From positions 1 through 64,000 of the forward strand of contig NZ_JAJMOX010000008.1 in the NCBI RefSeq assembly GCF_020991455.1: a stretch of 64,000 bases of DNA, in the 5' to 3' direction. The DNA comes from Flavobacterium sp. JAS (GTDB taxonomy: Bacteria; Bacteroidota; Bacteroidia; Flavobacteriales; Flavobacteriaceae). Positions 25,930-34,532 of this stretch are shown here, one piece after another (within the stretch, counting starts at the first letter, position 1; the number at the start of each line of letters is the position of its first letter). Under the pieces are notes generated by a model. That model worked only from the letters and a program-made list of their open reading frames with translations. It had not been told where the DNA came from and did no database searches. The position numbers and the translations under genes were made by a program.

Positions 25930-27309
25930 ATGAAAAAACAGGAATATGCTATAGTCGATATCGAAACCACAGGTGGAAACGCCAGTGGCAGCCGCATTAC
26001 AGAAATTGCGATCATCATTCATGACGGAGAAAACGTGATTGAACGATATGAAACGCTTGTTAATCCGGAAAAAGAGATCCCAATTTCGATTTTTGCCCTG
26101 ACTGGTATTAACAATGAAATGGTGGCTAATGCACCAATCTTTGATGATATTTCAGATAAAGTTTTGGAAATGCTTACTGATCGTGTTTTCGTTGCACATA
26201 ATGTCAACTTTGATTATTCATTTGTTCGTCATCAACTCGAGCAAGCAGGTTTTAAATGGACGGCAAGAAAACTATGTACCGTTCGCGCGGCACGAAAAAT
26301 CAGACCCGGTTTTGCATCATACAGTTTGGGTAAACTTTGCAATTCATTAGATATACCTTTAGAAAACCAGCATCGTGCTGGCGGAGATGCATCTGCTACG
26401 GCTATTTTATTTTCCCGATTACTCGAATGGGACGATGAAGGTCATATAGAACAAATGATCAAAAACACGTCACAAGATCAGCGTTTACCGCCAAATTTAC
26501 CTCCTGAGGATTTTAATAATTTACCGGAAAAACCAGGCGTCTATTATTTTTATAACGAAGTTAAAAAGGTAATTTATGTTGGTAAAGCGATCAACCTAAA
26601 AAAACGCGTAGCTTCTCATTTTAGCGGACATAAAATCAATCCCCAAAGACAACATTTTCTGCGGGATATCTACAGTATTTCTTTTGAAGTCTGTGGTAAC
26701 GAGTTAATGGCACTCCTATTAGAATGCACAGAAATCAAGCACCTTTGGCCAACCTACAATAGAGCATTAAAACGGTTTGAACCTAAATATGGCCTTTATC
26801 AATATGAAGCCCGCAACGGATACAAATATTTGGCAATTGGAAAACTCAATAAATTTCAGTCCTGTATTGAGCATTTCAGCAGTATACACGAAGGAACAAA
26901 TATATTGCGGAGTTTGGCAGAACAATTTGAAATTGATTATAGATTTTGCAAATATTCAAGACCTGAAGAAGGAGAAATATTTCAAAATAATGATGTAAAA
27001 GAATTACCAGATGTTTCGCTGCACAATGAACAAGTCGACAATGCTATTGATTTTTTATTAAGCAACAGACCCACTTTTGCAATTATAGAAAAAGGAAGAA
27101 CAGCACAAGAAAGAAGCTGTATCTGGATAGAAAATGGTCATTTTTATGGTATGGGATATATTCCACTAGATGTTGCAATTACTGATCCATCAGAAGTAAA
27201 AAATTATGCGACACCTTATAAAAGCAATCAATACATTGTGCAATTGATTTTTGCTTACGCAGAAAAAAATCCGCGTAAAGTTTTTTTCAACAAGAACTTA
27301 TTAAAATAG
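25930..27309 (+). CDS. DEDDh exonuclease fused to a GIY-YIG nuclease domain (DnaQ-Cho/UvrC-like)
   Basis: A 459-residue two-nuclease protein. The N-terminal exonuclease (about 1-170) has all DEDDh residues: Asp10 and Glu12 in VDIETTG, Asp95 in HNVNFDYSF, His148 and Asp153 in HRAGGDAS. The second domain (about 196-280) is a GIY-YIG nuclease of the UvrC/Cho type: GVYYF at 203-207, YVG at 216-218, Arg226, and an acidic residue in LLLECTEIKHLWP. The C-terminal ~180 residues are of unknown fold. The fusion resembles known DEDDh/UvrC-N proteins such as those of mycobacteria. Here it could proofread for the PHP-degenerate polymerase, or incise and trim damaged strands. It follows that polymerase by 75 bases. 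Confidence 0.9.
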   Translation: MKKQEYAIVDIETTGGNASGSRITEIAIIIHDGENVIERYETLVNPEKEIPISIFALTGINNEMVANAPIFDDISDKVLEMLTDRVFVAHNVNFDYSFVRHQLEQAGFKWTARKLCTVRAARKIRPGFASYSLGKLCNSLDIPLENQHRAGGDASATAILFSRLLEWDDEGHIEQMIKNTSQDQRLPPNLPPEDFNNLPEKPGVYYFYNEVKKVIYVGKAINLKKRVASHFSGHKINPQRQHFLRDIYSISFEVCGNELMALLLECTEIKHLWPTYNRALKRFEPKYGLYQYEARNGYKYLAIGKLNKFQSCIEHFSSIHEGTNILRSLAEQFEIDYRFCKYSRPEEGEIFQNNDVKELPDVSLHNEQVDNAIDFLLSNRPTFAIIEKGRTAQERSCIWIENGHFYGMGYIPLDVAITDPSEVKNYATPYKSNQYIVQLIFAYAEKNPRKVFFNKNLLK

Positions 27310-27334
27310 AGCTATAAACTTAAAGTATTGACTT

Positions 27335-27961
27335 ATGACACTATTTAGCGATACCGAATTATTTGCGACAGGTTTAAAAGGAAGAAAAATATTTGACCTC
27401 CCTGATGCAGAACTTATTTTGATTGATAACTTCTTTACCAAAGAAGAATCAGATCGTTTTTATGAAAAAATACTTCACCAAACTAAATGGAGAGAATATG
27501 AAATGGAAATGTATGATAAAGTTGTTACAGCTCCCAGAATGATTGCCTGGTACGAAGATAAAGATAATATTGGAGCAGATCAAAATGGCCCGGACTGGAC
27601 TTATGAATTATTAACTATTAGAGGCCGTGTTGAAAGAGAAACTCAGCTTGAATTTAATAGTCTGTTGCTTAATTTATATCGAAACGGCAATGATGGTGTT
27701 GCGTGGCACAGCGATAAAGAGCATAATTCAGGACCAACCCCAATTATTGCTTCGGTGACTTTTGGAGAAACGAGAATGTTCAGATTACGTCATAAATTCC
27801 GTAAAGATATTCCGCAAGTTGAGATCCCTTTACATCACGGTTCTTTTTTATTAATGGCGGGTACAACCAATAGCTTCTGGCAACATCAGGTTCCTAAAAC
27901 TGCCAAAAATGTATTACCCAGAATAAATTTAACCTTTAGAAGGACTAAACGAAGTGAATGA
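27335..27961 (+). CDS. alkB: AlkB-family 2-oxoglutarate/Fe(II) dioxygenase
   Basis: This 208-residue enzyme should reverse alkylation damage such as 1-methyladenine and 3-methylcytosine by oxidative demethylation. The iron ligands are His125 and Asp127 (WHSDKE) and His184 (WQHQVP). 2-oxoglutarate is held by Arg196 in PRINLTFR, with Arg202 near the substrate. The NLYRNGNDGVAWHSD and ASVTFGETRMFRLRH stretches resemble the ALKBH2/3-like branch more than E. coli AlkB. It follows the nuclease fusion by 25 bases and completes the damage-response operon. The stop codon lies within a short tandem repeat. Confidence 0.92.
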   Translation: MTLFSDTELFATGLKGRKIFDLPDAELILIDNFFTKEESDRFYEKILHQTKWREYEMEMYDKVVTAPRMIAWYEDKDNIGADQNGPDWTYELLTIRGRVERETQLEFNSLLLNLYRNGNDGVAWHSDKEHNSGPTPIIASVTFGETRMFRLRHKFRKDIPQVEIPLHHGSFLLMAGTTNSFWQHQVPKTAKNVLPRINLTFRRTKRSE

Positions 27962-27997
27962 TTATAAATGATTATAAATGACTATAAATGAGTTTAT
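27958..27997. repeat. 10-bp tandem repeat ATGATTATAA over the alkB stop codon
   Basis: Two exact units, a third with one change and a decayed fourth run 27958-27997. The first unit contains the TGA stop of alkB. It is too short and lacks spacers, so it is not a CRISPR array. Slippage here would not change the protein before the stop. Confidence 0.7.
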
Positions 27998-28078
27998 AAC
28001 GACGAGGAAAATTCCTCCTCAAAAAGTTAAAATACTCAGTGTATGCACCTTTTATTAGGCAGACCCTATCTTTTTTAC

Positions 28079-28086
28079 TATTTTTG
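28079..28086 (+). promoter_or_regulatory. Candidate -7 element TATTTTTG ahead of the DUF1810 gene
   Basis: A match to TAnnTTTG, followed by CAACC as in the prfC promoter, lies 30 bases ahead of the ATG at 28116. It suggests the DUF1810 gene has its own promoter rather than depending on the repair operon. Confidence 0.5.
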
Positions 28087-28115
28087 CAACCTTTTTTTAT
28101 ATATACATTACCAAA

Positions 28116-28577
28116 ATGGCTCACTCAAACAATGATTTATTGCGTTTCTTAGATGCGCAAAACAAACTTTATCTTACTGCTTTTTCTGAAATCAAAAAAG
28201 GTAAAAAGGAAACACACTGGATGTGGTTCATTTTTCCTCAGATTAAAGGATTAGGCATGAGCGATACTGCAAATTATTATGCCATTAACGATCTAAAAGA
28301 AGCAACCGAATATTTAGAACATCCTATTTTAGGAAAACACCTTATAGAGATTTCTGAGTTATTTTTGACTTTCAAAAGAAAATCAGCTGATGGAATTTTA
28401 GGCGATTTAGATGCACGTAAATTGCGTTCGTCTATGACGCTTTTCTCTTTGGTAGAAAATACAAATCCTGTATTTCAAGAAATACTAGAAGCTTTTTTCT
28501 CCGGAGAATTAGACCCTCTTACCTTGTCTATTATTAATTCAACTATAAAATCATCTGTTGAAACTGAATTGGTGTAA
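28116..28577 (+). CDS. DUF1810 domain protein
   Basis: A 153-residue soluble, mostly helical protein of the DUF1810 family. Recognisable segments are the N-terminal LLRFLDAQN, then HWMWFIFPQIKGLGMS, and the LGDLDARKLRSSMTLF stretch. The function of the family is not established to my knowledge. It follows alkB by 154 bases in the same direction but has a candidate promoter and its own terminator, so it may be separate from the repair operon. There is no signal peptide or membrane helix. The name rests on the HWMWFIFPQ motif. Confidence 0.82.
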   Translation: MAHSNNDLLRFLDAQNKLYLTAFSEIKKGKKETHWMWFIFPQIKGLGMSDTANYYAINDLKEATEYLEHPILGKHLIEISELFLTFKRKSADGILGDLDARKLRSSMTLFSLVENTNPVFQEILEAFFSGELDPLTLSIINSTIKSSVETELV

Positions 28578-28611
28578 TTTACACAAACAGCTTTTTTAGA
28601 TTATTTAAATT

Positions 28612-28660
28612 AAAAGACACTACGTTTTTTGCTTTTGCAAATTAGTAGTGTCTTTTTTTT
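28612..28660 (+). terminator. Terminator after the DUF1810 gene
   Basis: A 12-bp perfect stem (AAAAGACACTAC / GTAGTGTCTTTT) with a 21-base loop is followed by further T residues. It ends the plus-strand transcript from 28116. Confidence 0.75.
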
Positions 28661-28672
28661 TATGCTTTGCAG

Positions 28673-28770
28673 TTTTTGCCACTAAGGCACAAAGGCTCTA
28701 AGTTTTTTTTTGCACGCAGATCTCGCAGATTTGGCAGATTTATTTTAATTTCTTTAATCTATGCTAAAAT
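28673..28770. repeat. Decayed TTTGCCAC...CTTTAATCTATGC dispersed repeat
   Basis: It has the same plan as 1201-1283 and 20674-20750 (TTTGCCAC on the left, TTTAATCTRTG on the right) but the right arm has lost pairing. It lies between two terminators in a gap where genes converge. Confidence 0.45.
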
Positions 28771-28771
28771 T

Positions 28772-28820
28772 ATTTCATAAAAAATGCCTTGCTATAAACA
28801 AGGCATTTTTTATGAAATAA
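28772..28820 (-). terminator. Terminator after the amino-acid permease gene
   Basis: A near-perfect 20-bp inverted repeat has arms centred on AAAAAATGCCTTG / CAAGGCATTTTTT. It can act in both directions and lies 21 bases beyond the permease stop on the minus strand. Confidence 0.8.
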
Positions 28821-28840
28821 ACTTAGAAACTTAATTAAAA

Positions 28841-30253
28841 CTAAGACTCTTTCGGTTTTGTTAAGTAATATACCGGGATTCCTGTTAGCATAATTAATAC
28901 TCCCCAGCCACAAGTTGAGAATTTTGTTATTAATAATGACACACAAATTGCCGCTGCAATCACGATATACAACATTGGTAAAAATGGATATCCAAAGGCT
29001 TTATAAGGTCTTTCGAGATCAGGCATTTTTTTACGTAAGATGAAGATTCCGTAGATTGTAAGTATGTAAAAAATCAATACAATGATGATTACAAAATCTA
29101 ATAAATCTCCATATTTACCCGTCAAACACAAAGCCGAAGCCCAAATACATTGCGCCCAAAGTGCCCATGCCGGAACACCTGATTCGTTTAAAACAGCTGC
29201 TTTTTTAAAGAACAAACCATCTTGTGCCATTGTATAATAAACTCGTGCTCCAGCCATAATTAATCCGTTGTTGCAGGCAAAAGTCGAAATCATAATCATA
29301 ATTGCAATGATTAACGTCCCGATGTCTCCAAAAATATAATCTGAAGCCACAACTGCTACCCTATCTGATTTTGCCGTCGCAATTTCGTTTAACGGAACTA
29401 CCGCCAAATACATCAAATTTGTCAAGACATAAATAATCGTCACAATAAAAGTTCCTAAAAACAAACTGAAGCCTACATTTCGTTTTGGGTTTTTAATTTC
29501 TCCAGCTATAAAAGTCACACCATTCCAAGCATCACTTGAGAATAACGATCCAACCATTGCAGCAGAAATCCCGGTAATCAAAGCTTTTCCGCTAATTGGT
29601 AACCATGAACCATTCTCTGCATTATAGGAACGCGGCGTCCAGGCATCTGTCCAGTTGGCATCCCAAATCGAAGCTTTTGCTGCTAATGTTAATCCAAAGA
29701 CAATTAGCCCCAACAATGATAATATTTTAATAATCGTAAGAACGGTCTGAAGAATTTTTCCGTTTTTCACGCCACGACTGTTAATAAAAGTCAGTAAAAC
29801 GATCGTAACAATAGAGACTAACTGCGCGGCATTGAGTTTAAAAGAACCCAACTCATAAAGTATATTTTCATCACTTAATGGCTCATAAAGATAAGCAGCG
29901 AATTTCGAGAACGCTACACCAACGGCAGCAATAGTTCCGGTTTGAATTACGGCGAAAAAACTCCAACCGTATAAAAATGCGATCAGTTTATTGTAGGCTT
30001 CTTTAAGATATACATATTGCCCTCCGGCTTTTGGGAACATCGCACTCAGTTCGCCATAACTTACTGCGGCTATAATAGTAATCAATCCTGAGATTAGCCA
30101 AATTAACGTTAACCATCCGGCAGATCCTACTTGTCTGGCGATATCAGCACTTACAATAAATATCCCGGATCCAATCATAGAACCCACAACAAGCATGGTT
30201 CCGTCTAATAATCCGAGTTCTCTTTTAAAATTTTCCTGGTCGTTTTCTTGCAT
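28841..30253 (-). CDS. APC-superfamily amino acid permease
   Basis: A 470-residue inner-membrane transporter with about twelve hydrophobic helices. The first helix has the substrate-binding GSGIFI motif (VVGSMIGSGIFIVSADIA), and helix 2-3 has MFPKAGGQYVYLKEAY, both typical of amino acid/polyamine/organocation permeases of the LAT-like branch. Substrate specificity cannot be assigned. It is transcribed alone, with a strong hairpin behind it and a 623-base gap ahead. Confidence 0.9.
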   Translation of the reverse strand: MQENDQENFKRELGLLDGTMLVVGSMIGSGIFIVSADIARQVGSAGWLTLIWLISGLITIIAAVSYGELSAMFPKAGGQYVYLKEAYNKLIAFLYGWSFFAVIQTGTIAAVGVAFSKFAAYLYEPLSDENILYELGSFKLNAAQLVSIVTIVLLTFINSRGVKNGKILQTVLTIIKILSLLGLIVFGLTLAAKASIWDANWTDAWTPRSYNAENGSWLPISGKALITGISAAMVGSLFSSDAWNGVTFIAGEIKNPKRNVGFSLFLGTFIVTIIYVLTNLMYLAVVPLNEIATAKSDRVAVVASDYIFGDIGTLIIAIMIMISTFACNNGLIMAGARVYYTMAQDGLFFKKAAVLNESGVPAWALWAQCIWASALCLTGKYGDLLDFVIIIVLIFYILTIYGIFILRKKMPDLERPYKAFGYPFLPMLYIVIAAAICVSLLITKFSTCGWGVLIMLTGIPVYYLTKPKES

Positions 30254-30876
30254 TTTTTTGGTTTTTGGGTTGGTTAAAGATATACTTTTTTCTGAAATTT
30301 TATAACTCTAATTCTTAGATTACAACTAGTTCATTGTATTCTAATTCAGCAACCAGATCTAAATAAGCGAAATCGATATAATTAAAATACTGTGCAATGT
30401 ATTCTTATTTTTTAAACGTCAGAAAAATTTTCAGTCAACAAAAACAGCATCTCTTTAAAATGCCATTTTTAACAGGCTAGTCAAGTTAAACAAAAAACAG
30501 TCAATTCTCAATAATATTAATTTTATTAAAAATTTAGTTTAAAGACAAAAGTCATTGAATTTTGATTAAAAAAGAGCAATAACAAACAGACAAACATAAA
30601 ATCAACTTATTAAAAATCAATATTTTAACTATTAAAAATAAAATATAAAATATTTTAACAAGAAAAAATAGACCATCCGTTAAACTCTACCTTTTTTTTA
30701 CTAAATTTGATATTGGAGTTAATCGCCCTTAAAATATCAAACATTTCATTAACATTTGTTTACCATTTAATCATAAAAAAAATCTCTGTAAAAGATTATA
30801 AAAACAGAAAAAAAATGCTTACAAAGCAACCTTTGCAAGACAGAAAATTAATTATCAACCTACAAATTCAAAAATC
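30254..30876. other. AT-rich gap between divergent permease and kinase genes
   Basis: No convincing gene is seen. One TAAATTTG (30702-30709) fits a -7 element 168 bases ahead of the kinase and would imply a long leader. The region 30480-30660 is very AT-rich with poly-A tracts. A 75-codon ORF at 30707-30934 overlaps the kinase start and is judged spurious. Confidence 0.5.
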
Positions 30877-32301
30877 ATGTCTAAGGTCCATTTTTTCAAA
30901 AAAAAACGATTCCCAAATGTTTTTATACTTTTAGTAATTGTATTTATTTCTTGTGCACTACTAATTTGCATTAATTTTTTTACGATAAAAATTCTATCTG
31001 CTAACAGAGCTTATGTTAATGGCGAATCACATTACTCAAAAGGGCAAAAAGATGCTTCCCGACATCTTATAACATATCTTTTTACCAAAGACAAAAATCA
31101 ATGGAAGTTATATCTGGAAGAAATAAAAGTTCCTCAAGGAGATGGTATTGCACGTGAAACGCTTTTAAAAGCCGGAGACAACCAAGTAGCCCGAAAGGCA
31201 CTGCTTGTAGGCAGAAATCATCAGGAGGATCTGGATGATATAATTTGGTTATTTGTAAACTTCAGACAGATTTCCTTTTTATCAAAAGCAATAAATGAAT
31301 GGGGACAGGGAGATAAACTAATCTCTCAATTATATGTTATTGGCGAACAAATAAATACTAAAATAAATCACAACATCTTAACTGTTGCCGATCAAAAAAA
31401 ATTCCTTCAGGAAATTGGCACCTTAAGCGATAAACTCACAATCAACGAACGAAATTTCTCGAATACACTGGGTGAAGGAACCCGAAAAATAAAATATCTC
31501 CTTACTATTTTTAATGTTATTTTCATCCTGATCATTGTTTGCAGTGTTTGTCTTTATTATTCTATAATGGTAAAAAGAATACTAGTTTCCAAAAAAGAAA
31601 TCGAAGCTAAAAATGAGAACCTAATTGTTGTTAATCACGAACTGGATCGTTTTGTTTATAGCGCTTCACATGATTTAAGATCTCCCATAACTTCCTTAAA
31701 AGGATTAATCGAAATCACACAATTAGAGGATGATATTAAGCAAATAAAAGGCTACCTGAATTTAATGCATCAAAGCCTTGCTAAACAGGATCAGTTTATT
31801 AGTGATATTATTGATTACTCAAAAAACAAACGAAAAGAAATCGTAATAGAACCTGTTAGCCTGCAAGAGTTGTTCAATGAAGCCATCTCTCAATTAATGA
31901 ATATTGAAAACGCAAATAGAATAATTTTTAAACAAGAATTATTAGTAGATCAGGTTCAAAGCGATAGTTTACGTTTAAAAATCATTATCAGCAATTTACT
32001 TTCTAATGCTATAAAATATGCAGACAATGATAAAAAAGAAATGTGTGTCTCTATAAAAACCTACATGGATGAAGGCTTTAACAAAATTGAGGTTACCGAC
32101 AACGGAATTGGCATCAATGATGAATTTAAAGACCATATTTTTCAAATGTATTATGGTACCAATAAAAACAAAGGATCAGGCTTAGGTCTTTATATCGTAA
32201 AAGAAGCCGTAGAGAACATCAAAGGAAGTATTTCTGTGTTTTCAGAAAGTAATATTGGCAGTAAATTTATTGTAGCAATACCAAACTCGTATGGAATTTA
32301 A
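30877..32301 (+). CDS. Membrane sensor histidine kinase
   Basis: A 474-residue kinase with helices at about 13-38 and 207-231 framing a 170-residue helical periplasmic sensor of CHASE3-like size. A coiled coil leads to HisKA with acceptor His265 (YSASHDLRSPITS), then HATPase_c with NLLSNAIKYA, DNGIGI and GSGLGLYIV. The last 11 bases overlap the response regulator gene, so they form a co-translated pair. The signal is unknown. Confidence 0.9.
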   Translation: MSKVHFFKKKRFPNVFILLVIVFISCALLICINFFTIKILSANRAYVNGESHYSKGQKDASRHLITYLFTKDKNQWKLYLEEIKVPQGDGIARETLLKAGDNQVARKALLVGRNHQEDLDDIIWLFVNFRQISFLSKAINEWGQGDKLISQLYVIGEQINTKINHNILTVADQKKFLQEIGTLSDKLTINERNFSNTLGEGTRKIKYLLTIFNVIFILIIVCSVCLYYSIMVKRILVSKKEIEAKNENLIVVNHELDRFVYSASHDLRSPITSLKGLIEITQLEDDIKQIKGYLNLMHQSLAKQDQFISDIIDYSKNKRKEIVIEPVSLQELFNEAISQLMNIENANRIIFKQELLVDQVQSDSLRLKIIISNLLSNAIKYADNDKKEMCVSIKTYMDEGFNKIEVTDNGIGINDEFKDHIFQMYYGTNKNKGSGLGLYIVKEAVENIKGSISVFSESNIGSKFIVAIPNSYGI

Positions 32302-32677
32302 ATCTTTATTTTTGTTAATTGATGATAACCTAATCGACCAGCTTGTTACAAAACAATTGCTAAAAAAGATACTTGGTATTGAACAAGTGGTTATTGCAAA
32401 TAACGGAAAAGAAGGACTTCAATGGCTTAACAATAATAAAAGGAACAATCAACCACTTATTATTCTACTAGATATTCAAATGCCAATTATGAATGGTTTT
32501 GAGTTTCTGGAAGAGTTTCACAAACTTAGTAAAGAAGCAAAACAAGGAATTCAAATTTATGTACTCTCGTCAACTTTAGATCCTGATGAGATCAAACTAA
32601 TAGAGGAAAATCCGTATGTAACTGATTTTTTAAATAAACCTTTTCCAATTGAGGAATTGAAAAATAAACTTTCGTAG
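32291..32677 (+). CDS. Single-domain response regulator (CheY/Rcp1-like)
   Basis: A 128-residue receiver with no output domain. The acidic pair is Asp11-Asp12, the phospho-acceptor Asp61 (LLDIQMPIMNG), the switch Ser/Thr is in VLSSTLD and the conserved lysine is Lys116 (LNKPFP). Its start overlaps the kinase gene by 11 bases. With no DNA-binding domain it must act by protein contact or as a phosphorelay step. Confidence 0.92.
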   Translation: MEFKSLFLLIDDNLIDQLVTKQLLKKILGIEQVVIANNGKEGLQWLNNNKRNNQPLIILLDIQMPIMNGFEFLEEFHKLSKEAKQGIQIYVLSSTLDPDEIKLIEENPYVTDFLNKPFPIEELKNKLS

Positions 32678-32685
32678 ACAGAAGA

Positions 32686-34134
32686 TTATTGTAAAACGCG
32701 ATTTACTTGCGAGAAGGTTCTTCCGTAGTAAGGCTCTCTAGTAGAAGAAATCATTACTCCGCCATGTGTAGACGAGTGAACAAATTTAATTTCTCCATCC
32801 AGCACTTCAACCACCATTCCGACATGATTGATTTGACGCCTTCCATTAGTTTTAAAGAAAATCAAGTCACCTTTTTGAGCTTCTTCTGAATTGACTTTGA
32901 AACCAATTCGAGATTGCTCGATGGAACTTCTTGGAAGCTTAATGTCAAAATTATTAAAAGTACAGATCATTAATCCTGAACAATCAAAACCTGCTCTTGT
33001 AGTTCCACCCGATCGGTATCTTACTCCAATATTCTCTGTTGCATTTACAATCAATTGATTAACTAAATCCGAATGATTACTTACTCTTACAACTGTTGAC
33101 GAATCTCTTTTAACTTCTAAATTTTCTGCAACCTGAACTGGAGAACCTAAAGTATCTTTTGCAACCAGTGCAACTTTTGAAGCTTGTAGAGTTTCCGCTT
33201 TTTCTTTTGAAGTACGGATTGTTAATACGTAACCAATTGGCAATTTCCCTTTTATAAACGGATTTTGCCGCTCTAATTCTGCAACTGTTATTCCGTATTT
33301 TTTTGCAATTGCATATTTTGTTTCTTTAGGTAAAACCTCAACAACAACTTCAACATCTGATGTTGAAGGAATAACTTCCGGTTTTCCTGCTTCTGTAATC
33401 TGACCAGTATTTTCTGAAGTGACAACAGCCTTTTCTGCAACCTGGGTTTGAGATGTAATAGATGCATCTTTTATTTGCTGATCGGCTTTTTCTTTTGAGG
33501 TTTTAATTTTTAAAAGATAGCCAACGGATAATTTTCTCTTAATAGATGGATTTTGTCGTTCCAGTTCTGCAACTGTAATTCCATATTTTTTGGCAATAAT
33601 ATATTTTGTTTCTTTTGGTTTTACCTCAACAACAACTTCTACATCTGTTGAAGAAAGTATTTTCTGATCTTCTGTTTTCTGGTTTTTACTTGCATTGTCT
33701 ATTGAAACAATAGCTTTAGAAGGAATATTAAGCTTCTGCCCTATTTTCAGATCATCACTTTCTAATGTAGGATTTGCGTTTTTTAGATCTTCAACAGATA
33801 TATTATATTTTTTTGAGATTACCCAAAGATTTTCTTTTTCTTGTACTTCGTGCAGATTTGAATTTGAAATTACCGCAGGAGTTGTATTGGCAATAGTTTC
33901 AGTTTTTTTTGTAGTACCCTTTTTATTGTTATTCGGGATTAATAGAACCGAATTTAACTTTAGGACTTTAGGAGCATCAGGATTTGCCTCTGCAATATCT
34001 TTTGGTTTTACTCCATATTTCTTAGCAATTACAGTAAGGTTTTCTCCTTTTGAAATGGTGTGTTTGATGTATTTTTCCTGAGAAAAAGCACCGACACTGA
34101 AAAAAAACAATACTATTATTAACCTGAAAACCAT
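32686..34134 (-). CDS. Secreted LysM - NlpC/P60 (C40) peptidoglycan hydrolase
   Basis: A 482-residue exported cell-wall enzyme with signal peptide 1-18 (ending AFSQ). Four LysM domains lie at about 23-67, 94-139, 167-213 and 263-309, linked by Ser/Thr/Lys-rich segments. The NlpC/P60 endopeptidase domain covers about 355-482 with Cys385 (FDCSG), His437 (NHVG) and His453 (VHSST). LysM 3 and 4 are nearly identical over about 55 residues, a recent internal duplication. It should cleave the stem peptide of murein. It converges on the response regulator gene with 8 bases between. Confidence 0.92.
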   Translation of the reverse strand: MVFRLIIVLFFFSVGAFSQEKYIKHTISKGENLTVIAKKYGVKPKDIAEANPDAPKVLKLNSVLLIPNNNKKGTTKKTETIANTTPAVISNSNLHEVQEKENLWVISKKYNISVEDLKNANPTLESDDLKIGQKLNIPSKAIVSIDNASKNQKTEDQKILSSTDVEVVVEVKPKETKYIIAKKYGITVAELERQNPSIKRKLSVGYLLKIKTSKEKADQQIKDASITSQTQVAEKAVVTSENTGQITEAGKPEVIPSTSDVEVVVEVLPKETKYAIAKKYGITVAELERQNPFIKGKLPIGYVLTIRTSKEKAETLQASKVALVAKDTLGSPVQVAENLEVKRDSSTVVRVSNHSDLVNQLIVNATENIGVRYRSGGTTRAGFDCSGLMICTFNNFDIKLPRSSIEQSRIGFKVNSEEAQKGDLIFFKTNGRRQINHVGMVVEVLDGEIKFVHSSTHGGVMISSTREPYYGRTFSQVNRVLQ

Positions 34135-34391
34135 TATCTATTGAAATTTACTTTATTTACGACTCTCCTTGTGAGATCGAGATTTCTCTAATTTTAAACT
34201 CAAAAACAGCAATTATATTACTGATAAGGCGAATTTAACTTTTTAAAGTAAAAAAAACGCATTTTTTAACAACTAATTTGGTCGAAATTAACAGAATCAG
34301 CATAGAAATTGAGTTAACATTTTGAAACAGTACGTTTTATAGAAATGACTATTTTATTTATTTGAAAAACATCTTTTCTTATAAAAACCAA

Positions 34392-34479
34392 TGCCCTAGC
34401 CCAGATAGAAGCGGTATCCTTTTTTATGGCTTTTTCTGCCATAAAAAAGATATAGCGGATAGCTGGAAATAGCTCCTAA
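34392..34479. repeat. Conserved TGCCCTAGC...GGAAATAGCTCCTAA element, copy 2
   Basis: The outer blocks TGCCCTAGCCCAGATAGAAG and GATATAGCGGATAGC...GGAAATAGCTCCTAA match copy 1 at 15125-15222. The centre is a different hairpin, CCTTTTTTATGGC / GCCATAAAAAAG. It lies in the 398-base gap between the LysM hydrolase start and the aconitase stop. The rest of that gap is AT-rich with no gene seen. Confidence 0.65.
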
Positions 34480-34480
34480 T

Positions 34481-34512
34481 AAAAAAACGCCCTGTTTTCA
34501 CAGAGCGTTTTA
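34481..34512 (-). terminator. Terminator after the mitochondrial-type aconitase gene
   Basis: On the minus strand an AAAACGC-CTGTG stem pairs with ACAG-GGCGTTTT and ends in seven T. It lies 21 bases beyond the stop codon. Confidence 0.75.
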
Positions 34513-34532
34513 GTATAATTAAATCTTAAAGA

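Noticed and set aside
27958..27997. CRISPR array
   Set aside because: The repeats are 10 bases and contiguous, with no spacers and no cas genes.
30707..30934. 75-codon plus-strand ORF ahead of the histidine kinase
   Set aside because: It overlaps the start of the kinase in another frame, is lysine/isoleucine-rich from AT bias and shows no domain.
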